This document shows, one piece after another, positions 56,368-64,000 of a stretch of 64,000 nucleotides of DNA (its first letter is position 1; each line of letters opens with the position of its first letter). The translations under genes were made by a program, and so were the position numbers. The stretch is from assembly GCA_964352215.1 (NCBI GenBank), contig CAYGRE010000032.1, positions 1-64,000 on the forward strand, written 5' to 3'. This DNA is from CAWUKT01 sp964352215. GTDB lineage: Bacteria; Bacteroidota; Bacteroidia; J057; JADKCL01. The notes beneath the pieces are model-generated. The model had not been told where the DNA came from, ran no database searches, and saw nothing but the letters and a program-made list of their open reading frames with translations.

Positions 56368-57891
56368 CTACTGGACCCTTAACTTCTGTCCGACTTTCAA
56401 CCGGGAATTAATCATTCCATTCATAGATTTGATGGAATTTACCGTTGTGCCTTGAGATTGGGCAATGTCCCAGAGGGTATCTCCTGAGCGCACGGTATAG
56501 TACTTGGAAGAGCCGTTGGCAGGTGCCTTTGGTTTGGTAGTTGAGGCAACGGTGGTTGACTTGGAAGATACGTTCGGCTTGCGGTTACTATAGATTTTCA
56601 AGCGCTGACCGGGCTTAATATTGTAACCTCTCAAACCATTCCAACGCTGGATATTTTTCCAACTCACGTGGTAGCGCTCGGCAATCTGACTGACTGTCTC
56701 ACCGGACCTGACTTTGTGATAGACCAAATTACCACTGCCTGTAGCATAAGTACTCCCGGAGGTCTTTGAGGAAACGTACGGCTTATTGGTCAGAGGAGAA
56801 ATTTTATCCTCTGCGTATACCTGCTTGACTGTATCTGGATTGAGTTGGGCAATCCGAGTAAAAACGGTGTCGCGATTGGCAGCGATCTTCTGGCCGGCAG
56901 CCATGGGAATCCGAAGGGTATAGGGCTTACGTGAATAAGGGACGATATCTCTTTGCAATTCTGGATTGAGGTCTTTGAGCAAATACAAATCGGTTTCAGT
57001 CACCTGTGCGAGGTGCTTAAGGTTAAATTTGTTATTCATCACCATAATGGTGTCCTGGTCAAAGGTAAAATCAACCTTGCGGGGATAGAGATTGTGCTCG
57101 GTGGGGTAATTGAACACGTAAGTTGCAGCGATAAATGCAGGGACGTAACCCCTCGTCTCTTTCGGAAGGTTATCCCTGATTTCCCAGAAGGTTCTCTTGC
57201 CACCGGACCGGGCAATCGCCTTGTTAACATTACCAGGGCCGCAGTTATATGCAGCAATGACCAGGAGCCAATCCCCGTATGTCTTGTACATATTCTTCAG
57301 GTAGCGAACAGCGGCTTCAGTGGCCTTGTAGGGGTCTTTTCTTTCATCAAGGTAAGAGGTCACATCCAAACCATAAATCTTTCCGGTCGCCAGCATAAAC
57401 TGCCAAAGGCCAGTGGCACCTACCCGGGAGCGGGCATGGGGATTGAGCGCAGACTCCACTACAGGCAGGTGCTTCAACTCCATCGGCATACCCTGGCGGT
57501 CTAACTCGGCTTCAAATATAGGGAAGTAGATATCTGACAGCCCCAACATACGCTCGACCTGCCCTCTTCTCTTTTGGGTGTACAAATTGATGTAAGCGTG
57601 AACGTAGGAATTGTATTCCATGGGAATCAAAGTTCCCATTTCCTTCAGTCTCGCGTCAAGGATTTCCGGGGAGTAAGTAGGTACCGAATCCTCCGCAAAA
57701 CCATATACGTTGAGCAGGTCACGATTGAATTTATTATCCGGGAATGATTCGTGCTTGTAACATGGGATCAGGCTATCCAATTGCCAATTGATAGCTTCCA
57801 ATTTATAGACCTGGGCACTGTCACTGTTTTGAGCCTCAACCTCGCTCGTAATAAACAGTACCATTGCCAACACCGCGATCAACTTTTTCAT
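56368..57891 (-). CDS. LysM-domain lytic transglycosylase (MltD-like)
   Basis: 507 residues. Signal peptide (MKKLIAVLAMVLFITSEVEA). The SLT domain has the catalytic Glu146 in HLPVVESALNPHARS, GATGLWQFM, and AAYNCGPGNVNKA. Two LysM domains at the C-terminus (about 375-420, VYHKVRSGETVSQIAERY; and about 463-507, YYTVRSGDTLWDIAQSQG). It cleaves peptidoglycan glycan strands, forming 1,6-anhydro ends, in the periplasm. Downstream gene of the envelope series; a terminator separates it from tatA. Confidence 0.94.
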   Translation of the reverse strand: MKKLIAVLAMVLFITSEVEAQNSDSAQVYKLEAINWQLDSLIPCYKHESFPDNKFNRDLLNVYGFAEDSVPTYSPEILDARLKEMGTLIPMEYNSYVHAYINLYTQKRRGQVERMLGLSDIYFPIFEAELDRQGMPMELKHLPVVESALNPHARSRVGATGLWQFMLATGKIYGLDVTSYLDERKDPYKATEAAVRYLKNMYKTYGDWLLVIAAYNCGPGNVNKAIARSGGKRTFWEIRDNLPKETRGYVPAFIAATYVFNYPTEHNLYPRKVDFTFDQDTIMVMNNKFNLKHLAQVTETDLYLLKDLNPELQRDIVPYSRKPYTLRIPMAAGQKIAANRDTVFTRIAQLNPDTVKQVYAEDKISPLTNKPYVSSKTSGSTYATGSGNLVYHKVRSGETVSQIAERYHVSWKNIQRWNGLRGYNIKPGQRLKIYSNRKPNVSSKSTTVASTTKPKAPANGSSKYYTVRSGDTLWDIAQSQGTTVNSIKSMNGMINSRLKVGQKLRVQ

Positions 57892-58020
57892 AATAAATAA
57901 AACGCGTACGCTTCTGTATTTGTTGTTTATGTCACTACCAAACCCAAAATAGGAAGAATCTATAAATAATCCCTTCGTTCGGGTAATAATTTATCAGCTT
58001 ACCGTAGTGGAAAACAGACA

Positions 58021-58062
58021 AAAAAATTGGAGAGACCGATTACAGGAATCAGTCTCTCCAAT
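58021..58062 (-). terminator. intrinsic terminator downstream of tatA
   Basis: An 11-bp perfect stem ATTGGAGAGAC/GTCTCTCCAAT (58026-58036 with 58052-58062). On the minus strand it is followed by six T (the AAAAAA at 58021-58026), fitting termination after tatA. Confidence 0.85.
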
Positions 58063-58088
58063 TTTAATATGAAATTTCTTAGAGCTAC

Positions 58089-58319
58089 TCAGGACTCAGT
58101 TCCTGAAGTAGAAGTAGAAGAATTGTTCTCTTTTTTGGGCTCTGACTCGATCTCACGCTGAATCTCTTTGGAGGCACTTTTGAATTCGCTAATGCCTTTT
58201 CCAAGTCCGCGAGCCAGTTCAGGGATGCGTCGAGCACCAAAAAGCAACAGGATAACAACCAAGATAATTACGATCTCGGCAGTACCCAATCCAAATATAG
58301 CAATGATCGCTGAGGACAT
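58089..58319 (-). CDS. tatA: Sec-independent translocase subunit TatA/TatE
   Basis: 76 residues: one N-terminal membrane helix (AEIVIILVVILLLFG), then the hinge and amphipathic helix with FGARRIPELARGLGKGISEFK (the FG hinge and conserved Phe/Gly), and a Ser/Thr-rich tail. It forms the protein-conducting part of the twin-arginine pathway; tatC is not in the window. Preceded by a good -7 box. Confidence 0.94.
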   Translation of the reverse strand: MSSAIIAIFGLGTAEIVIILVVILLLFGARRIPELARGLGKGISEFKSASKEIQREIESEPKKENNSSTSTSGTES

Positions 58320-58343
58320 AATATTGAGTTTTAAATTTCAATG

Positions 58344-58351
58344 CAAAGGTA
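58344..58351 (-). promoter_or_regulatory. TACCTTTG -7 box of tatA
   Basis: On the minus strand the sequence reads TACCTTTG, matching TAnnTTTG, 24 nt before the tatA ATG at 58319. It lies in the 51-bp spacer after the upstream EnvC-like gene, so tatA has its own promoter. Confidence 0.5.
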
Positions 58352-58370
58352 CAGAAAAAGAATGACAATA

Positions 58371-59594
58371 CTATTTCTTCCTGGCCAGCCAAAGCTCTGG
58401 ATCTTGGGCTGCCCTGCCTTTGTACAATTGGAAATGAATTTTGGTTTCGCTGGTAGAAGCATCGGTACGTGCTACCCCGAGGATGTCCAGCATGGTTATC
58501 TCCTGTCCCGAATTTACGGTTACGTCTTTCAAATTCGCATAGACCGAGTAGTAATCACCGTGCTGTACGATCACGATCTTACCTTGTCCGGGAACAGGCA
58601 TCACCTGGGCGACTTTTCCAGCCCAGATCGCACGAACCGACTGACCAGACCGGGTAGTAATATCGATACCCTGGAGATCAATCGCTGTATTGGAGCCAGG
58701 GAGGGTATTGCGACCAAAGTGCCTTGTCACTGTACCAACTGATTTGGGCATTGGCCAGGGCAACTTGCCTTTATTCTTGGAAAAAATCTTGTTCAGAGCG
58801 GAGAAATCTTCTGCGACACCACCTGCCGGAGGAGCCGTCAAACGTTCTATCTCCAAAACAATTGCTTTGTCCAAATCCCTCCGTTCCTTCTCTTTGGCCT
58901 TGATCTGCTCAGCAATTTTGAGCTCCTGGGCACGCAATTCCTCATAGAGCTTTTTCTGCTCATTCTTAAGCTTTACCAGTTTACTCCGTTCTTTCTTCTC
59001 CTCTTGGGCTAGCGCTACTTTCTCTAACTTCCGAAGCTCCAATTCATGCTTTTTCTTTGCCAACTCTGCCTTTTTGACTCTGATCTCCTCCACCTGGGCT
59101 TTTTGCATATCTGAGATAGATCCGAAATACATCAACCGCTTGTAGGTCTGACTAAGCGTCTTTGCGCTGAGAAGGTAAAAGGAGGTGGATTTACTGTGCA
59201 TAGCCTTGTAGGTAGCCACCATCAGTCGTCCAAATTCTTCCTGAATTTCTTTAAGCTCTTTCTCCAGGGCAGCTATGTTCGCCTGAATCTCCTCAATCTC
59301 TGTAGCAAGCTGCTTGATCTCCCGGTTCATGGTCGCTAACAGCTCGGCCCTTAGCGCGATTTGATTGGAAACGAGGGATATTTCAGACAGAATGGCATCC
59401 TTCCGCGTCGTCGCAGAATCACGGGCCACCTGGAGGTTCTGGAGATCACGCAAGATTTGCGCCTTTGCATCCCGGAGAGAATCAAGTTGGGGACTGGTCT
59501 GGGCGTTTGCCGGCCCGAACCACAATACCATAAGTGTAAAAAGGAGAATATAATTTTTCCAGTAAAACCAGGGAGCAAGTCTATTTTTGCTCAA
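58371..59594 (-). CDS. EnvC-like murein hydrolase activator with M23 peptidase domain
   Basis: 407 residues if started at the TTG at 59594, which gives MSKNRLAPWFYWKN and a signal peptide ending FGPANA; the gene then overlaps DUF4292 by 14 bp. No in-frame ATG precedes the signal. A long coiled coil (about 30-240) carries repeated Lys/Glu heptads. The C-terminal M23/LytM domain (about 280-407) has RHFGRNTLPGSNTAIDLQG, VQHGDYYSVYANLKDVTV and ETKIHFQLYKG. As in EnvC, zinc-binding histidines of true M23 enzymes appear partly missing, so it probably activates amidases. Start uncertain by TTG choice. Confidence 0.85.
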   Translation of the reverse strand: MSKNRLAPWFYWKNYILLFTLMVLWFGPANAQTSPQLDSLRDAKAQILRDLQNLQVARDSATTRKDAILSEISLVSNQIALRAELLATMNREIKQLATEIEEIQANIAALEKELKEIQEEFGRLMVATYKAMHSKSTSFYLLSAKTLSQTYKRLMYFGSISDMQKAQVEEIRVKKAELAKKKHELELRKLEKVALAQEEKKERSKLVKLKNEQKKLYEELRAQELKIAEQIKAKEKERRDLDKAIVLEIERLTAPPAGGVAEDFSALNKIFSKNKGKLPWPMPKSVGTVTRHFGRNTLPGSNTAIDLQGIDITTRSGQSVRAIWAGKVAQVMPVPGQGKIVIVQHGDYYSVYANLKDVTVNSGQEITMLDILGVARTDASTSETKIHFQLYKGRAAQDPELWLARKK

Positions 59595-60387
59595 AGCTGC
59601 AATCTTTGATATCGTAGCTATTGGGGATTCGGAAGCTGAATGTCGATTTACTGGGTTCAATTTCTATCTTGGTGTGTTCCAATTCAATACGTACAGTTTC
59701 CGGTTGGGTTACTTCAATAAGAGCATTACCCGGAATTTGCTGGCCACTGATGTTCTGGAAGTCTCCGTAAGTAACTGTGGAATTTCGGTTCAATTTAGTG
59801 TCTTCGGCAACCATCTTATCCAGCTTGAAACTTTTACCGTTCAAAAACCAAGACACTTTTAAGGGGGGCCGGTCTTCATCCAAACGAATTCCTTTGGCTT
59901 CCCCAGGGATCATCTTCAAGTTTTCTGCCTGGAAAACGGGGTCCCCAGTGAAAAAACTCTGAACGAGATCGAAATTGACATCCATGCCAAGCATATTGGT
60001 CAAGACAGTGAAATCGCACAGCACTGCAATCTTACCAAGGGAAACACGCATCCTTACCGAATCCTGGTCGATCAGTACGGTACCAAACGGGACGCCTAAT
60101 TTAGATATCGACCCCCAAAGCAAACTATCTTTTGCAAGATATACCTTGTATGAAAATCCGATACTTTCCTCTTTCCCTTCCTTAGTAGTTTCGAAATCAG
60201 CTTTTCCTTTGAAAGACATGATTTTGAAATCAGCTCTGGCTCCTGCATGCTTCTTCAGAACATCTTCCTTGGTCATCCCATTGACCTTGACATTTCCATT
60301 GGTCCTGGGTCGGGTTTTGCATGATCCTAAATGAACCAGAATAAGTACCAGGGAAATAAAGATTAAGGAGTTGTTTTTTATCATCAT
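59581..60387 (-). CDS. DUF4292 lipoprotein
   Basis: 268 residues. A lipoprotein signal ends VHLGSC (Cys23). The body fits DUF4292 (LolB-like beta-barrel half): MSFKGKADFETTKEG, YLAKDSLLWGSISKLG, FLNGKSFKLDKMVAED. It is likely involved in outer-membrane lipoprotein or lipid handling. The start overlaps the TPR gene stop by one base (TAATG), so translation is coupled. Confidence 0.87.
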   Translation of the reverse strand: MMIKNNSLIFISLVLILVHLGSCKTRPRTNGNVKVNGMTKEDVLKKHAGARADFKIMSFKGKADFETTKEGKEESIGFSYKVYLAKDSLLWGSISKLGVPFGTVLIDQDSVRMRVSLGKIAVLCDFTVLTNMLGMDVNFDLVQSFFTGDPVFQAENLKMIPGEAKGIRLDEDRPPLKVSWFLNGKSFKLDKMVAEDTKLNRNSTVTYGDFQNISGQQIPGNALIEVTQPETVRIELEHTKIEIEPSKSTFSFRIPNSYDIKDCSFEQK

Positions 60388-62144
60388 TAATTCCTGGCGT
60401 TGCGTAGCTTCTCTTCAATGTCCAGATCATCAGAACCGGACTCTTTGGCCTTTTGCCAAAAACTTCTGGCTTTGTCCTCGTCTCCAAGCTTCAGCCATAC
60501 GTCACCATAATGTTCGAACACCTCTCCGGTTCCTCCTTGCTCAACTGCTTTAGCTAACTGAGCCTCAGCATCCTTGTAATTCCCTTTCAGATATAGAATC
60601 CAACCGTAGGTATCCAGGTAAGCCGAAGAATTGGGTGAACTCAGCAATGCTTTTTTTACCATTTCTTCTGCACGATCAAGTTGTTCATTGCGCAAAGACA
60701 GGAAATATGCGTAGTTGTTGAGGGCAAGGGGATTGTTTGCGTCGAGTTTCAGAGCCTCTTCAAAACTTCGATCAGACTTCAGGAACTCTTTTTCTTCATG
60801 GTAGATCTCACCAAGGTTAACGTAAGCCTGGAGTAGCAATTCCAAATTGGTCGCCCCCACCTTTTTGATTTTCTCAAAGGCATAAATAGCGCCATCATTG
60901 TCGCCTTGTTGTAAGCTTCCTACCCCAAAAAAGTAAAGAAATAGTATTTGGTTCGGGAAATATTCAAGGGCTTCCTCAGCATCCTTGGCCATTCCTTCAA
61001 AATCTCCTAATTCAGAATCGATGAGCAAGAGCTCCTGCCAGACTTCTTCGTTCGTGGGATCACCCAGCAGTGATTCACGGTAGAAATACTGTGCAGAGTC
61101 TGGACTTCCTGAGACCTGGAAGATATCCCCCCTGATTCCATCAATGAGAGGACTTTTGAGGTGGACTTTGTAGAGAATGTCTCCCAGTGTCCTGAGTTTG
61201 GTTTTTACTTTGGCGTCCTTTTCAGCAAAAGGATACATGCTGCTCAGTATCCTGACCTTGGCTTCAAGTTCGACATCAGGGTTCTCAAATGCCCGTAAAA
61301 GATAGGCTTCCGACTTCTCTTGGTTGCCCTTGATCTGGTAATAATCCGCGAGGGAAAGTAAAGCAAAGGCATCATTGGGTCTTGTCTCAAGGATTCCCTC
61401 CAAAACTGCAATAGCTTCTTCTTCCTGACCATTCATGATCAGAACGTCGTATTTGGCTTGCACGTAGCGGGTTTCAACCGGGAAGAATGCAATCAGTTTG
61501 TCCAACTCTGCGATGGCACTTTCTGGTCGGTTCAGGTACAGGTACAATTGGTGCTTACGGTAAACGACGTCTTCGTTCATCCCTGAAAGCTTCTCCAATT
61601 GATCGTATACCTCAACTGACTTCTGATAATCTGAAGTACTGATGTACAATTGAGCCAGGTCAAAGAGCGACTCTTTGTTATCCGGGAAGCGTGTCGCCAT
61701 CTGTTCCTGCACCTGAATGGCGCGGGTCAAATCCCGTAATCCCTGGTATCCTTGCGAGAGTTGGTAGTAATACCAGTAGTTATCTTTTTCCAGCTCAAGA
61801 GCCATTTTGGCATACTTGACGGAATTGGGATAGTCACCGAGTTCCCAACAGATCTTTCCGATCATGTACATGGAAGCATGATGATTTTTGTCAATGTCCA
61901 GTACCTCCTTGAGCAGGGAGATTGCCTCATCTGACTCATTCTGTAAATATTGGGTATTGGCCTCAATGAAGAGGTAGTCCACCTGCTCCTTCTCTTTTCC
62001 TCCCTTGATTGGCTTGACCGCTTTGTTCTTCTTGCCCTTACCACCGGTTTGGGCCATAAGACCGTATCCAGCTCCACTGAAACTTGCGATCGGCCCCATC
62101 AGGATGAGCCCGGAACTGAGCAATATGAGAAAAAGTTTTTTCAT
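60387..62144 (-). CDS. secreted TPR protein
   Basis: 585 residues. Signal peptide at the start (MKKLFLILLSSGLILMG). A lysine-rich linker (KKNKAVKPIKGGKEKEQ) precedes about 12 tetratricopeptide repeats (for example YMIGKICWELGDYPNSVKYA, LNNYAYFLSLRNEQ, LDTYGWILYLKGNYKDAEA). Periplasmic scaffold protein. Overlaps the nucleotidyltransferase stop (ATGA) and DUF4292 start, forming one operon. Confidence 0.92.
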   Translation of the reverse strand: MKKLFLILLSSGLILMGPIASFSGAGYGLMAQTGGKGKKNKAVKPIKGGKEKEQVDYLFIEANTQYLQNESDEAISLLKEVLDIDKNHHASMYMIGKICWELGDYPNSVKYAKMALELEKDNYWYYYQLSQGYQGLRDLTRAIQVQEQMATRFPDNKESLFDLAQLYISTSDYQKSVEVYDQLEKLSGMNEDVVYRKHQLYLYLNRPESAIAELDKLIAFFPVETRYVQAKYDVLIMNGQEEEAIAVLEGILETRPNDAFALLSLADYYQIKGNQEKSEAYLLRAFENPDVELEAKVRILSSMYPFAEKDAKVKTKLRTLGDILYKVHLKSPLIDGIRGDIFQVSGSPDSAQYFYRESLLGDPTNEEVWQELLLIDSELGDFEGMAKDAEEALEYFPNQILFLYFFGVGSLQQGDNDGAIYAFEKIKKVGATNLELLLQAYVNLGEIYHEEKEFLKSDRSFEEALKLDANNPLALNNYAYFLSLRNEQLDRAEEMVKKALLSSPNSSAYLDTYGWILYLKGNYKDAEAQLAKAVEQGGTGEVFEHYGDVWLKLGDEDKARSFWQKAKESGSDDLDIEEKLRNARN

Positions 62145-63154
62145 TCAGATTTCACGCTGCAATAATCTCCAATATCCAAATTTTGGGCCGGATATTCAAC
62201 CAAGGCCGCATTACCCACCATGGAGTTTCGCAAGTTGGCATGGACCACTTCGCTGTTTTCTCCGACAATGGACGATTGTATAACGGAATTGGAGACGGAG
62301 GTATTGCTTCCAATGGAGACAAATGGTCCAACCACTGAATTTTCCAGCTTCACATTGGCCCCAATATAGCAGGGGGGGATAATAACACTGTTCATGGCGA
62401 CCACATCACTGGCGACCAACTGTATCTGATCGGTGGTATCGTATTGCAGGATTTTCTCAGTGGTATCCAGCACATGGTGCTTATTTCCACAATCCATCCA
62501 GTCATCAACTTTTCCGGGAACGAATTGAGCACCTTTAACTTTTAGATTTTCAAGGGCATTGGTAAGCTGGTACTCTCCTTTTTCCCTGAGATCATTCTCG
62601 ATGATGTACCTGATTTCATCCCGCAGTGCAGCTCCATCCCTGATGTAATAAATACCAATGATGGCCAGATCTGAGACAAACTCCCGGGGCTTTTCCACAA
62701 GTTCTTTGATGATCCCTTCTTCATTGAGGGTTACAACTCCAAATGAGGACGGGTTTTCAACCGACTTGACCCAAATTGCTCCGTCCTTGGAGCGGTCAAT
62801 CGAGAAATTGGCTCTGAAGAGGGTATCTGCAAAGGCAATGATGATCTCCCCGTCCATGCTCTCCTGAGCCATCCAAATGGCGTGTGCCGTTCCTTCCGGA
62901 CTGTCTTGATAATAGATACTTGCTTTTGCTCCCAGACCCTCAGCAACCTCCTTCAGGTGAGCCTCTACCTCTTTGCCAAAGTCTCCGATGACAAATGCAA
63001 TTTCCTCAACACTGCCATCGTAAAGTTTGACAATGTCTTCGCAGAGGCGTTGTACAATTGGTTTTCCGGCGATGGGGACCAATGGTTTGGGAACGGTAAG
63101 GGTATGCGGGCGCAGTCGCGATCCACGGCCGGCCATGGGGATGATGATCTTCAT
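62141..63154 (-). CDS. sugar-phosphate nucleotidyltransferase with left-handed beta-helix tail
   Basis: 337 residues from the ATG at 63154, giving MKIIIPMAGRGSRLRPHT; a longer frame to 63265 runs into the dut gene and lacks family sequence. Nucleotide-binding GRGSRLRPHTLTVPKPLVP, IAFADTLFRA, and a C-terminal hexapeptide-like region (SVIIPPCYIGANVKLENSVV). It makes NDP-sugars, probably for surface polysaccharide. 41 bp after dut; overlaps the TPR gene start. Confidence 0.92.
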   Translation of the reverse strand: MKIIIPMAGRGSRLRPHTLTVPKPLVPIAGKPIVQRLCEDIVKLYDGSVEEIAFVIGDFGKEVEAHLKEVAEGLGAKASIYYQDSPEGTAHAIWMAQESMDGEIIIAFADTLFRANFSIDRSKDGAIWVKSVENPSSFGVVTLNEEGIIKELVEKPREFVSDLAIIGIYYIRDGAALRDEIRYIIENDLREKGEYQLTNALENLKVKGAQFVPGKVDDWMDCGNKHHVLDTTEKILQYDTTDQIQLVASDVVAMNSVIIPPCYIGANVKLENSVVGPFVSIGSNTSVSNSVIQSSIVGENSEVVHANLRNSMVGNAALVEYPAQNLDIGDYCSVKSE

Positions 63155-63195
63155 CAGCGTTTGCTTAGTTTTCGTTGGAAAAATCAGGGGAGGAA

Positions 63196-63630
63196 TTACA
63201 CACCGGTATGGCCAAAGCCCCCGGAGCCGCGCTCGGTTTCTCCGAGTACTTCTGCGGCATTCCAATCCACCCGTTCATGAGAAGCAACTACCATTTGAGC
63301 TATCCGCTCTCCATTTGTAATCACAAATGGCTCGGTTCCCAGGTTGATAACCAATACTTTAAGCTCCCCGCGGTAATCTGCATCGATTGTACCGGGTGAG
63401 TTGAGCACGGTGACTCCATGACGAAACGCCAATCCACTGCGGGGACGAATCTGAGCTTCAAAACCAACTGGTAGCTCAATCGAGATTCCGGTTGGGATGA
63501 GAGCTCTCTGGAGAGGTCTGAGAAAAATATCTTCCTGAATTGCAGCATGCAAATCCATGCCGGCAGATTGCTCGGTGGCATAGAATGGAAGTGGATTTTC
63601 TGATGTGTTGAGGATATTTACTCGAATCAT
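63196..63630 (-). CDS. dut: deoxyuridine triphosphatase (dUTPase)
   Basis: 144 residues. Motifs: AGMDLHAA (1), RSGLAFRHG (2), GTIDADYRGE (3; catalytic Asp), NGERIAQMVV (4) and RGSGGFGHTG (5). It hydrolyses dUTP to dUMP and pyrophosphate, limiting uracil in DNA. All five motifs are complete. Start overlaps the pterin dehydratase stop by ATGA. Confidence 0.97.
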   Translation of the reverse strand: MIRVNILNTSENPLPFYATEQSAGMDLHAAIQEDIFLRPLQRALIPTGISIELPVGFEAQIRPRSGLAFRHGVTVLNSPGTIDADYRGELKVLVINLGTEPFVITNGERIAQMVVASHERVDWNAAEVLGETERGSGGFGHTGV

Positions 63631-63917
63631 GGTGCCAATATTCTTTTATCGATGATCTCAGCCAGCTTGAAATCTAAGTCTGTCAGACCACCTGCGTCGT
63701 GGGTCGTCAGCCGGATCATTACTTTGTTGTAAACATTACTCCACTCAGGATGGTGGTTCATTTTCTCCGCTTCTATAGCCACCCTGGTCATAAAACTGAA
63801 GGCCGAGATAAAATCCCGGAACTCATAAGTCTTTTCAATCCCGTCATCCTGAAAGGTCCATCCTTTCAAAAATACAAGTCTTGGCTTGACCTCCTCCTCT
63901 GAGTAATGAGAGTTCAT
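63627..63917 (-). CDS. 4a-hydroxytetrahydrobiopterin dehydratase (PCD)
   Basis: 96 residues. Family block: FKGWTF-like start (LKGWTFQDDG), then the active site EKMNHHPEWSNVYNKV with two adjacent His, and THDAGGLTDLDFKLA. It dehydrates pterin-4a-carbinolamine and is usually paired with aromatic amino acid hydroxylases, none seen here. A TATCTTCG box lies about 6 nt before the start, similar to the -7 box elsewhere. Confidence 0.93.
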   Translation of the reverse strand: MNSHYSEEEVKPRLVFLKGWTFQDDGIEKTYEFRDFISAFSFMTRVAIEAEKMNHHPEWSNVYNKVMIRLTTHDAGGLTDLDFKLAEIIDKRILAP

Positions 63918-63945
63918 GGGGGCGAAGATACCAAAAAAATAAGGA

Positions 63946-64000
63946 TCAAGTCTTTTGCTTTTTCTTCCTCGCGGCAGGGAAGAGAATGTTGTTCAGTATG
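63946..64000 (-). CDS. C-terminal end of a gene running off the right edge (possibly a polysaccharide flippase)
   Basis: The minus strand has an open frame at the edge with stop at 63946-63948 and tail ILNNILFPAARKKKQKT. A basic tail after a hydrophobic helix fits a multipass membrane protein; in related genomes a polysaccharide flippase lies here. Only about 17 residues are visible, so identity is a guess. Confidence 0.3.
   Translation of the reverse strand, partial: ILNNILFPAARKKKQKT

Overview
The window looks like a Bacteroidota chromosome segment, probably Saprospiria-like. Grounds: three secreted proteins end in type IX secretion (T9SS) sorting domains; Bacteroidota-typical families are present (DUF5683, DUF4292, a membrane-embedded AraC regulator, RloB); purine-rich ribosome binding sites are mostly absent; and several genes carry the Bacteroidota -7 promoter box TAnnTTTG. 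It is one scaffold with a 100-N gap at 6786-6885. I see no tRNA, rRNA, CRISPR array or intact insertion sequence.

Region by region. 1-4.6 kb: 3'-truncated YgiQ radical SAM protein, alkaline phosphatase lipoprotein, a secreted unknown, and a GAD-like/DUF1851 protein. 4.6-9 kb: a starch unit made of a T9SS-exported GH13 alpha-amylase with two starch-binding modules, and a co-oriented AraC-type regulator whose periplasmic half looks like two starch-binding-type domains. 9-18.9 kb: secreted alpha/beta hydrolase, SdiA-regulated-type lipoprotein, a 1240-residue metallophosphoesterase/kinase-like/BamA-barrel fusion, a zincless Fpg/Nei glycosylase and two small unknowns, separated by short tandem repeats.

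19-38.4 kb is accessory: a Fic protein behind two identical-geometry palindromes; about 750 bp of repeat-filled non-coding DNA with two related long hairpins; the remains of an AbiL-type (AAA ATPase + RloB) operon; a 1666-residue exonuclease-RecQ-UvrD fusion; two cargo-like genes of the extracellular contractile injection system (eCIS) type with no particle genes nearby; a nuclease-TPR protein; an overlapping PDDEXK_4 nuclease/partner pair; and several AT-richer unknowns.

38.5-64 kb is mostly core. CvfB-like protein, secreted unknowns and a peptide-binding lipoprotein precede a tight run parA-parB-DUF5683-dapB, a small membrane pair, lepB and tamB. Convergent to it is a minus-strand series: pterin dehydratase, dut, sugar-nucleotide transferase, TPR, DUF4292 and EnvC-like M23 (chained by 1-14 bp overlaps except for a 41-bp gap after dut), then tatA and a LysM lytic transglycosylase. 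These serve chromosome segregation, lysine/peptidoglycan precursor supply, protein export and envelope building. The strongest novelty candidates are the membrane AraC starch sensor, the triple helicase/nuclease fusion with the defence remnants beside it, the nuclease pairs, and the Fic operators.
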